From Candidatus Fermentibacterota bacterium (GTDB lineage: Bacteria; JAFGKV01), in assembly GCA_030620115.1 (NCBI GenBank), contig JAUXFG010000166.1:1-7858 (forward strand): a stretch of DNA of 7,858 nt, in the 5' to 3' direction. The notes under the pieces are model-generated. The model was given only the letters and a program-made list of their open reading frames with translations. It was not told where the DNA came from and made no database searches. How positions within the stretch are numbered: the stretch's first letter is position 1; each line of letters begins with the position of its first letter. The position numbers and the translations under genes are program-made. Shown piece by piece: positions 1 through 6,304 of the stretch.

Positions 1-2931
1 CCGACTTGCCTCCCTTTTCCCCAGGGATTGCAGGAGAAGCCGGGCCTTGGGATCGCTGTCCACGACGAGCGAAGAGCCATGCGCGAGCCGTTCCCTATGG
101 CGATCAGAGCCATAGAGGGAGATGAGCTCTCGATGATAAAAAGCTTGTTCCCACTGGGATTGCTGCTCGGCTCGGTCCATGGCCGACCAGTGGAGATCCG
201 CCAGCATTGCCCGTATCTTGGGACTGACCGGGTCTTTCGCAAGGGCGCGGTGACATTCAACCACTGTTTCTTCCCATACACGCTGTCGCAGCGTTTGCTT
301 GGACAAAAGAGCGAGCCAGAGCTCCCAGGAATGCCCCACGTCATCTCTGCCCGGTGAGGAGATCTCTTCAGGCAGCCGTCTGATCTTCTCCTCCAGCGAA
401 AGCAGTTCATCAATGGTGGCTTGATAGCGATCCACTGCAAGCGAGGCCATGGCCGCAACCTCTGCAAGCCTCGTCTCCTGCTCCGCCAGGAAGTTTTCTT
501 CGTCGTCATTGAGAATGCCGGATTCTTTCAAGGGGGCCATCAACGAAAGGCGAGCACCATCAAGTGCGGTGTCGAATTCCCTGGCGGACGTCATTTCGAG
601 ACTCAGGAATTGACGGAGAGCCTTGAGCTCGAGATACTCCGGCCCAAGCAGCTCGAGAAGGGCATTGGCATGGTCGGGCGTGGGAAGACCAAGGCCCGGT
701 TTTCCTCGGAACCATAGATTCGTGGCGAGCCGCAGCGTCACCAGGCGCCGCATCAGGGCCAACACTTCCTCAGCGGATTCGAGCCCTCCCGGCCTGAGCT
801 CATCCAACGGGGCTTTCCCGATTCCCGTGGCCAGCACGGAGAGGATCTCCCGGGCAGGAGCTTGCCAACGGAGAGAGATCCGACCAATTGCCCACTGAAG
901 ATGATCCCGCCTGATTCTGCGCAGATTCCAGAGCTCACTATCGACGTTTGGGTGTGCCAGAACCCAGCGCAATGCCAATTGGAGCTCCCATGGCAGCCAT
1001 CCAGTCTCCATGAGATCAGCGGCGGCGTGGTTGGCGAGATGTGATGAGGCCCCCGCCTTTTCCAGGAGATCGGCCATCTGTTCCCGGCTGGGTGGAATCA
1101 TGCCAAGCTGGCCAACTCTGGGGATCCCCGCCTCGGTGAGAAAAAGGAGCGCTGCGTCGACATCTTCTGATCGGGAGACAAGCACCAGTCGCGTGGGTGC
1201 GTGCACGTCCTCCGTCTCCGCCACTACGACTCTCATGGCATCCGACCAGCATGGACTCACTTCCGGCCACCTGCCGTGGTCATCAATCGCGATGACGTTT
1301 CCCGCGGAAGTGGGGTCGGGCGAACGATTGAGGAGCTTCTCGAGTCGCTCCAGAGGTCTCGCTCTCGGGAGGTAGAAGGCCCGCCATCCGCTCTCGCGCA
1401 GCAGTGGGAACAAGCCCGCCAAAACAAGGGATGTCCTCCCCGAGGATCCCGCCCCATGAAGCACCACCGCCTGGTTCTCCAAGACCTGTCGCAGGAGTGC
1501 TCTCGTCAGGCTTGGCTGCGAGGGGAAGCCCGGGGCCATACGCCGGGTATAGGGGCCTGTCCGTGTCGAGGGTGCCGGTTTGACGGTTACTGGTTCGATG
1601 CCATCCGAGAGTACGTTGAGAACCTGTCGGCAGGAAACCACCAGCACAAGATGATGCTTGGAGATTCTCCTCAAGGCCGACCAGCTTGTCTGCTGGGGTG
1701 TGAGAATCTGCGCTTGTAGAAGCTGTTCCGGCATATCCCCTTGGCCTTCAGGGAGACGACCAAGAACCAAGAGACGATCCTTGCCGGTTGGCCGCACCAA
1801 CCGATACGCCTCATGCAGGGTCGGCACGATGAGGGCGGTGCCCGGTTCCATGCCGTCCCGAAGTACGTGGTTGGGGGCGACTATCCGGTACCCCAGGGTG
1901 CGTACACGTCCCACCATGGCTCCGTGCTCTCCCACCATTATCACGCCCACGGGTTTCTGCTCGAGGAATATCTGTGCAAGTTTATCGTCGGCCTGACTGG
2001 TGACGATAAGGGCGCCCTGTCCGCTCCAGAGTTGCGCCAGGGCGCCGGACGCAGTCCTTAGCTGGGATTTCGCGGCGATCTTTTTGCTCACATCAAGCAC
2101 GGCCGCAAAGGATTCGGGGCGATGCGAGGGCTCGTGGGCGATCATTTCATCCACGAGATCCGCGAGATCCTGCAGTTCCTCGCTCATGAGCTGGCTGCAT
2201 GGGGTAGGGGGAGTGGCGCGGAGGGAGAGCAGCTCATCCATGTCATGTGCATTGTGGGGGAGCGTTCCAGTGAGCATCTCATACAATGTCACCCCCAAGG
2301 AGAAGACTTCGCTGGCTTCGGTACATGGATTCCCTGCAAGCGTTTCTGGCGCCATGTAGGCCGGGGTTCCCACTGATGGAAGCGCCTGGGATCCCAAGAG
2401 GAACGTAGTGCCGAAGTCAACCAGGACAAGGCTTCCCGTGGTCCGTTCCATGATATTGGATGGCTTGAGATCGCCGTGGAGCAGACCCCGCTCCATGGCC
2501 TCGCGGAGTGCCGGGCAGAGGGCTTGTAAAAGAAGCAGGGCCTGTTGCGCGGAGCAGGGGCCGTGTGTGGCGAGATCATTGGCCAAAGTGGCGCCCTCCA
2601 CCAGCTCCATGACCAAGAAAGGTACGCCTTCTTCCGTGGCTGCAAGATCGAATACTCTCGCAATGGCTGGATGGCCAACCAGTCTGCTGAATTTGACCTC
2701 CCATGCCGCGCGCGTGGCCCCATCGGGAAGGGACAAGAGTACTTTCACGGCCACGTTCAGGTCGAGACGCATATCGCGCGCTCGATAGACAACCCCATAG
2801 CTTCCTTGACCAAGCTCATCTTCCAGGAGGTAGCGACGATCGAGAATGTCCCCGGGGCCCAATGTGCCTTGGCCGGGGAGTTTCGTGGTGCCGCGAAGGC
2901 TTCGTTTTTTCCGCTTACGCGGAGTAGCCAT
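1..2931 (-). CDS. Ser/Thr protein kinase fused to a STAND-like NTPase; C-terminus beyond left edge
   Basis: The frame is open for 977 codons from ATG 2931 to base 1 with no stop, so the protein is 3'-partial. GGAGG at 2941-2945, nine bases upstream, supports the start. After a basic N-terminus (KRKKR), residues about 34-285 form a Hanks-type kinase: glycine loop GQGSYGVV at 41-48, Lys63, Glu78, catalytic loop HGDLKPSN at 152-159, DFG 172-174, APE 194-196 and Arg271. It should phosphorylate Ser/Thr on unknown targets. Deviations are HGD for HRD and Glu208 where subdomain IX normally has Asp. Residues about 305-380 are alpha/beta and resemble a PEP-utiliser swivelling domain. A P-loop-like module follows: GAGSSGRTS at 493-501 (Arg for Lys), VIAIDD at 546-551 and a sensor-like LVLVSR at 582-587. 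The rest (about 610-977) is mostly helical and possibly TPR-like. No membrane helix is seen, so it is probably cytoplasmic. The kinase call is firm; the later domains are inference. Confidence 0.93.
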   Translation of the reverse strand, partial: MATPRKRKKRSLRGTTKLPGQGTLGPGDILDRRYLLEDELGQGSYGVVYRARDMRLDLNVAVKVLLSLPDGATRAAWEVKFSRLVGHPAIARVFDLAATEEGVPFLVMELVEGATLANDLATHGPCSAQQALLLLQALCPALREAMERGLLHGDLKPSNIMERTTGSLVLVDFGTTFLLGSQALPSVGTPAYMAPETLAGNPCTEASEVFSLGVTLYEMLTGTLPHNAHDMDELLSLRATPPTPCSQLMSEELQDLADLVDEMIAHEPSHRPESFAAVLDVSKKIAAKSQLRTASGALAQLWSGQGALIVTSQADDKLAQIFLEQKPVGVIMVGEHGAMVGRVRTLGYRIVAPNHVLRDGMEPGTALIVPTLHEAYRLVRPTGKDRLLVLGRLPEGQGDMPEQLLQAQILTPQQTSWSALRRISKHHLVLVVSCRQVLNVLSDGIEPVTVKPAPSTRTGPYTRRMAPGFPSQPSLTRALLRQVLENQAVVLHGAGSSGRTSLVLAGLFPLLRESGWRAFYLPRARPLERLEKLLNRSPDPTSAGNVIAIDDHGRWPEVSPCWSDAMRVVVAETEDVHAPTRLVLVSRSEDVDAALLFLTEAGIPRVGQLGMIPPSREQMADLLEKAGASSHLANHAAADLMETGWLPWELQLALRWVLAHPNVDSELWNLRRIRRDHLQWAIGRISLRWQAPAREILSVLATGIGKAPLDELRPGGLESAEEVLALMRRLVTLRLATNLWFRGKPGLGLPTPDHANALLELLGPEYLELKALRQFLSLEMTSAREFDTALDGARLSLMAPLKESGILNDDEENFLAEQETRLAEVAAMASLAVDRYQATIDELLSLEEKIRRLPEEISSPGRDDVGHSWELWLALLSKQTLRQRVWEETVVECHRALAKDPVSPKIRAMLADLHWSAMDRAEQQSQWEQAFYHRELISLYGSDRHRERLAHGSSLVVDSDPKARLLLQSLGKREASR

Positions 2932-2940
2932 GGTTCTCAG

Positions 2941-2945
2941 CCTCC
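2941..2945 (-). promoter_or_regulatory. Shine-Dalgarno of the kinase gene
   Basis: GGAGG on the minus strand lies nine bases before ATG 2931. It is the best ribosome site near the beginning of the kinase domain. The frame stays open for some distance upstream, so this site is what decides the start. Confidence 0.7.
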
Positions 2946-3130
2946 CTCTCGGAATATAACAATAGCGATGCGCATGGCCACATTCTGGCCTGTTCGGAAT
3001 CTAAGGCGCCGCCTTCGCAGAGGAAAGAGGGGAAGCCGGCTCAAAGGACCAGCAGAAAGAAACCGCCACATAGTACTCCGTCTCGGAAGTTTTGTCCTCT
3101 GTTTTGGCAATTCAAAATGAGACGGCATTA

Positions 3131-3150
3131 GGAGATGATGAGACATCTCC
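3131..3150. repeat. Hairpin with a perfect 7-bp stem
   Basis: GGAGATG and CATCTCC pair exactly around a six-base loop. It lies about 110 bp downstream of the hydrolase stop. No T-run follows on the minus strand, so an intrinsic terminator is not well supported. An operator or mRNA-end structure is equally possible. Confidence 0.4.
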
Positions 3151-3261
3151 GGATTCTGCGACACGGGCGCGGGTGGGTGACATTGCCGGCTGCTGTGAAG
3201 GATGTAGAATTGCCGGAAACAGGTACAGAACCTCTGAAACACGATACTAGCGAGGAGAGGT

Positions 3262-3951
3262 CTAGCTCAGCGTGTAGCTGTCTCCCGGGTTGAGCAGGAT
3301 AGGCTCAGCCAGGTCGGCACGCCTCACGTCTTCGGCCCATGACTTCACATCCTGTTTGATCATGTCGAATGTGTCATAGTGCATTGGTATGACAACACGG
3401 GGTCTGATGAGCTTGATGGCTCGAAGGGCATCTTTCGGCCCCATGGTGAAGTTGTCGCCCACCGGCAGAATGGCGACATCAATACCCTCTTCGCCGATCA
3501 ACGCCATGTCCCCAAACAAGCCGGTGTCTCCCGCATGATATACCGTACCATCAGAGAGAGAAAGGAGCAGCCCGGCGGGGTTGCCGCCGTAGCTCCCATC
3601 GGGCAGGGCGGACCCGTGGAGTGCATTGGTCAGTTTGAGTGTTCCCCATGGATACTGCGCTGCTCCACCGATGTGCTGGGGATGGACGTTCTCAAGACCA
3701 TGGGTGTTCTGCAAATAAGTGACTATCTCGAAGTTTGAGATCACCATCGCGCCCGTTCGTTTGGCGATGGCAACCGTGTCACCGAGATGATCGCCGTGGC
3801 CATGGGTGACGAGAATGTAGTCGGCCTGTGCCTCATCGGCTGAGATGCTTGCCAACGGGTTCCCGGTGAGGAATGGGTCGATGAGCAGAGTGTGTTTTTC
3901 TGTCTCGATAAGGAAGGCAGAATGCCCGAGCCACGTCAGTTTAGTCGCCAT
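3262..3951 (-). CDS. UPF0173-type metal-dependent hydrolase (metallo-beta-lactamase fold)
   Basis: A 229-residue protein, the usual length for the UPF0173 branch of the metallo-beta-lactamase superfamily. The N-terminus has the characteristic WLGHSAF segment (residues 7-13). The metal site appears complete: THGHGDH at 49-55 (His50, His52, Asp54, His55), His112, Asp142 in the HAGDTG motif, and His191 in PMHYDTF. Members are cytosolic and are expected to bind two metal ions and hydrolyse a small substrate, which is unknown for most of the family. No signal peptide is seen. An in-frame ATG six codons upstream (3969) was not chosen because GGAGG at 3957-3961 sits five bases before ATG 3951, giving the N-terminus typical of the family. 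The gene is flanked by gaps of about 267 and 330 bp, so it is probably transcribed alone. The family call is firm; the substrate is not known. Confidence 0.95.
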   Translation of the reverse strand: MATKLTWLGHSAFLIETEKHTLLIDPFLTGNPLASISADEAQADYILVTHGHGDHLGDTVAIAKRTGAMVISNFEIVTYLQNTHGLENVHPQHIGGAAQYPWGTLKLTNALHGSALPDGSYGGNPAGLLLSLSDGTVYHAGDTGLFGDMALIGEEGIDVAILPVGDNFTMGPKDALRAIKLIRPRVVIPMHYDTFDMIKQDVKSWAEDVRRADLAEPILLNPGDSYTLS

Positions 3952-3956
3952 GATAA

Positions 3957-3961
3957 CCTCC
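3957..3961 (-). promoter_or_regulatory. Shine-Dalgarno deciding the hydrolase start
   Basis: GGAGG on the minus strand, five bases before ATG 3951. It lies inside the extension that the upstream ATG at 3969 would give, which argues for the shorter protein. Confidence 0.75.
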
Positions 3962-4021
3962 CGCGTCATGGGAAAGCGCTACGCCTCTTTTGAGACTTCG
4001 CTCGGAAGAAGAAACATCGAA

Positions 4022-4053
4022 CATCCAACGCCCAAAGCCTTGGGTGTTGGATG
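4022..4053 (-). terminator. Strong hairpin downstream of the membrane operon; possible terminator
   Basis: CATCCAAC (4022-4029) pairs perfectly with GTTGGATG (4046-4053). The inner GCCCAA/TTGGGT adds six more pairs, one a G-T wobble, around a four-base AGCC loop, making a 14-bp stem. Read on the minus strand, the downstream flank (about 4003-4021) is moderately T-rich but has no clean T-run. It could end transcription of the membrane operon that finishes at 4219. It may equally belong to a dispersed repeat family. The hairpin itself is certain; its role is inferred. Confidence 0.45.
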
Positions 4054-4081
4054 GGAGGACAAAGGACAGAGACCATAGATA

Positions 4082-4163
4082 TGGAGTGCGGCGACATGTC
4101 GCCGCTTTGTTTTCCCGCGACACGTCGCGGAATCTGAAAGCGGCCTCGTGCGACCGCACTCCA
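4082..4163. repeat. Compound palindromic repeat element (about 82 bp)
   Basis: The outer arms TGGAGTGCGG (4082-4091) and CCGCACTCCA (4154-4163) pair over 10 bp. Inside are a perfect 18-bp palindrome at 4088-4105, a second hairpin CCGCGAC/GTCGCGG at 4115-4130 with a two-base centre, and GCCGCTTT (4101-4108) complementary to AAAGCGGC (4137-4144). Several of these pairings exclude each other, so alternative folds exist. This layout is typical of dispersed non-coding palindromic elements in bacterial genomes. I believe I have seen similar elements in uncultured lineages, but only a genome-wide search would show whether it is repeated. Confidence 0.75.
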
Positions 4164-4218
4164 AGATTCCGTCTTCTGAACTTTATCCCGCGTAGTACGT
4201 GGGATCGGTGATGTCGCG

Positions 4219-4845
4219 CTACAGGAATCCCAGCCACTCTCCCATGAGAAACTGGAGCCGCCCAATGAGCAGAGTAATACGGCTCATTACCGTGTAGCCA
4301 AACGATGCCCCAAACCCAATCATGAGGAACACGATGCCGATCTTCGAAAAAAAGCCGAACGCCCCACGATGTTCAGCGGAGAAGTAGAAGTAGAGCAATA
4401 CGCTGATCACGCCGACGAACAAGAGGAAGGCAGAGACATTCGTCCAAAGAGAACCCTGATCGAGGAAATTCAGCATGGAGGTCTGCATCTGCTTCACGAC
4501 CCTGGTCTGAAGACCCGAGGGGATGCTGTAGCCTGCGCCTGCCGCCACATAGAATGCGATGGGGTACCGGCTCAGCCATGACTTCCTCGGAACGAGCCTG
4601 GTAAAGACAAGAAGACCGAGGATGGCACAGCCTATGAAAAGAAGGTTGCCCTGGTCGAAAAGCGGCACATACAGTTTTTTGTAGATAGCGGAGTAGGCGT
4701 ACTGTACCAGGTAGTAGCCCGCCGAAACACCCACCAGGATGTGTTCTGCCAAGCGGAACAGGGGATTGTCTTTCCAGAGGAATGAGAAGACCGCAAGCGT
4801 CAGTATGGCGGCTACCCAGATTCCGATATCACCGGACAGATTCAT
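4219..4845 (-). CDS. Six-helix membrane protein, fourth gene of the membrane operon
   Basis: A 208-residue integral membrane protein that I cannot assign to a named family. About six hydrophobic segments are visible, near residues 7-24, 34-50, 67-82, 94-110, 136-155 and 168-186. Short basic loops (KDNPLFR, RLVPRKSWLSR) separate some of them. A soluble stretch of about 25 residues (111-135) contains a Gln-rich patch, VVKQMQTS. There is no obvious catalytic motif or transporter signature. The ATG overlaps the stop of the preceding gene in an ATGA junction (4842-4845), so translation is probably coupled; GGGGAAAG lies 9-13 bases upstream as a weak ribosome site. It is the last gene of the four-gene unit and most likely a structural or channel-like partner of the other three. 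The reading frame is secure; the function is unknown. Confidence 0.9.
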   Translation of the reverse strand: MNLSGDIGIWVAAILTLAVFSFLWKDNPLFRLAEHILVGVSAGYYLVQYAYSAIYKKLYVPLFDQGNLLFIGCAILGLLVFTRLVPRKSWLSRYPIAFYVAAGAGYSIPSGLQTRVVKQMQTSMLNFLDQGSLWTNVSAFLLFVGVISVLLYFYFSAEHRGAFGFFSKIGIVFLMIGFGASFGYTVMSRITLLIGRLQFLMGEWLGFL

Positions 4846-5669
4846 GAGCTCTTTCCCCTTCTCCGCTCGATGACGTGCCCCACATTGCCGATGACTATCA
4901 TCAAGACCATGAACAGATGTGCGATTGTCTGCGCGTCCATGCCCTTTATGCCTTCGCCGGGCTGGCCCACCAGTGTTTCATATTCCGCCGCACCCTTCAG
5001 GCCGCCAAGGAAGCCGACGATCTGGCCCGAATCGTGGTATGGGTACATACGTATTGCCTCCACGGCGGTGGCCCCCACGGCAACCGGGGCGCCGTACCGA
5101 TCGTGGGCGTACTGGGCCCAGAACTGGGGCATGGCCGTGGACGAGAGACTGATGACGAGATCGATGTCGCGGTAGTTCTTGACGCTTCTCATCAGAGGAA
5201 ACTCAGTGATCAGCGTGCCATACTGATCAGTGGGGTAGACCATGGAGATATCTTCCCCAATCCTCAACATGGCGGCAGTAGGAGCAGGCACGTATCCCAG
5301 GAATACCCATTCAATGCCGTATTCCTTCTCGGCGGCGTCGGCCTCCTCCTGCAGAATGCTCTCCGCGATGCCCGGGGCGCCCGCGAGCAACGCCATGCCG
5401 AGGACGCGTGCTTTCTTGCGGAATAGATGTTTGAGAAGAGTCCGGGCCATGGGATCAAGTTCAGCCATGGTGGAGGGCTCGTAGTCGAAGCTCAAGATGA
5501 CCGTGCTGCCCTCTTCCAGCTTCTCGACGAAGTCGTAGACGTTCTGAACCTGCCTTGTCACGCTCGTGCCGAATCCTATAGGATTGAGCAGGGGAATGGC
5601 AATACTGAGCGCGACGCCCGCGAAGATGAATTTGCGATCAATATTAAGGAGCGCGTTGGGCAATCCCAC
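4842..5669 (-). CDS. Membrane-anchored alpha/beta protein, third gene of the membrane operon (GTG start)
   Basis: A 275-residue protein with a membrane helix at each end (about 13-30 and 247-264) and a soluble domain of about 215 residues between them. The domain alternates strand-like and helix-like segments, for example STVILSFDY (55-63), EWVFLGYV (120-127) and IDLVISLSS (169-177), which suggests a Rossmann-type fold. A glycine-rich segment SGQIVGFLGGLKGAAEYE (214-231) looks like a conserved family signature. Basic residues before helix 1 and after helix 2 (ERRRGK) place both ends in the cytoplasm and the soluble domain outside by the positive-inside rule. The start codon is GTG at 5669, with GGGGAG at 5677-5682 seven bases upstream and only two bases after the previous stop. 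The family resembles uncharacterised proteins I recall from Chloroflexi and similar phyla, a memory-based link only. Function unknown. Confidence 0.9.
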   Translation of the reverse strand: MGLPNALLNIDRKFIFAGVALSIAIPLLNPIGFGTSVTRQVQNVYDFVEKLEEGSTVILSFDYEPSTMAELDPMARTLLKHLFRKKARVLGMALLAGAPGIAESILQEEADAAEKEYGIEWVFLGYVPAPTAAMLRIGEDISMVYPTDQYGTLITEFPLMRSVKNYRDIDLVISLSSTAMPQFWAQYAHDRYGAPVAVGATAVEAIRMYPYHDSGQIVGFLGGLKGAAEYETLVGQPGEGIKGMDAQTIAHLFMVLMIVIGNVGHVIERRRGKSS

Positions 5670-5671
5670 GA

Positions 5672-6304
5672 CTAGTCTCCCCTGCCCAAGTAGGAGGTTT
5701 CGATTCCCAGGATGATTTTGAGAGCGGTGGCGGTCATGCCCAGGCCTACGCCGATAAGGATGCCGCGTTTTGCCGCGGTGTTGGGGTAGTCGAGTATCCA
5801 GGTAGAAATATCGGTCAATGAGAGGCCACCCACATGGATATACTCTCCCGCGGGAACCCTTCCAAGCATGACGATGACACCGGCTACCAGCAACAAGGTG
5901 GCAGTTACACTCCTGGCCCGGAAAGCCCGATATGAAGCGCTGGCAACGAAGAAGGCCAGCAGACTGAACATGCTCGACTGGGCGGGCATCTGTATATAAT
6001 CAAACATCCATTTATAGGGGCCGCCGCGGATCCCGCCAATAATTCCCGCGAGGACCATACTCACCAACCCGAGGAGTGCCACCATGCTGTAGCGATACCC
6101 CTCCTTCTTGCGTTGTATGCGGATCACGTGGTGACGCACCATGCTCAGAGTTCCCACGACAAGAACAAAGCCGAATATGACCTGCTGCCAGTCAAGGACG
6201 CCATTGTAGATTGCCTGGAAGGTTGGATGAGGAATAAAAAACTGAATCACCATAAAGGTGCCGACTACAAACGCGAAGATGAGAGGTATGGTTCGTCGAA
6301 ACAT
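5672..6304 (-). CDS. Six-helix membrane protein, second gene of the membrane operon
   Basis: A 210-residue integral membrane protein with about six hydrophobic helices, near residues 6-24, 37-55, 73-91, 110-125, 134-150 and 181-200. A basic loop after helix 2 (RHHVIRIQRKKEGYR, 57-71) indicates a cytoplasmic face there. A glycine-rich turn, GGIRGGPYKWMFDYIQMP, spans 90-107. A non-helical stretch of about 30 residues (151-180) precedes the last helix and may form an external loop. No enzyme or transporter motif is recognisable. Its ATG shares one base with the stop of the upstream gene (TAATG at 6302-6306), and I see no Shine-Dalgarno of its own, so translation probably depends on ribosomes finishing the first gene. 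It is not obviously related to the other six-helix protein of the operon, though similar size and helix number make distant homology worth testing. Function unknown. Confidence 0.9.
   Translation of the reverse strand: MFRRTIPLIFAFVVGTFMVIQFFIPHPTFQAIYNGVLDWQQVIFGFVLVVGTLSMVRHHVIRIQRKKEGYRYSMVALLGLVSMVLAGIIGGIRGGPYKWMFDYIQMPAQSSMFSLLAFFVASASYRAFRARSVTATLLLVAGVIVMLGRVPAGEYIHVGGLSLTDISTWILDYPNTAAKRGILIGVGLGMTATALKIILGIETSYLGRGD

Larger units (their letters stand above)
2932..3261. other. Intergenic region of about 330 bp between hydrolase and kinase genes
   Basis: I see no credible gene here. The one longer minus-strand frame (2937-3242) encodes a Cys/Arg/Pro-rich peptide with no recognisable motif. 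The stretch holds several short inverted repeats: GGAGATG/CATCTCC at 3131-3150, GGCCA/TGGCC at 2976-2990, and TTTTG/CAAAA at 3102-3117. A TATATT at about 2954-2959, reading on the minus strand, could be a -10 box for the kinase gene. No matching -35 box stands out, so I do not annotate a promoter. Confidence 0.6.

Noticed and set aside
1201-1719. 172-codon plus-strand frame, and 2545-3120 plus-strand frame
   Set aside because: Both are opposite-strand shadows of the long kinase frame; their peptides lack domains and the minus-strand translation shows clear kinase motifs.
3131-3150. Intrinsic terminator for the hydrolase gene
   Set aside because: The stem is perfect but the downstream minus-strand sequence has no T-run and the distance from the stop is over 100 bp; kept only as a hairpin.
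2937-3242. 101-codon minus-strand frame between the hydrolase and the kinase
   Set aside because: Its composition is Arg-, Pro- and Cys-rich with no motif, it has no good ribosome site, and its 3' end lies just short of the kinase start in what looks like leader sequence.
3941-4265. Three overlapping minus-strand frames in the gap upstream of the hydrolase
   Set aside because: They run through the palindromic repeats in several frames at once, which shows the openness comes from repeat composition and not coding.
4875-5426. 183-codon plus-strand frame
   Set aside because: It is antisense to the third membrane-operon gene and has a His-rich composition typical of shadow frames; the minus-strand gene has coherent helices and coupling to its neighbours.
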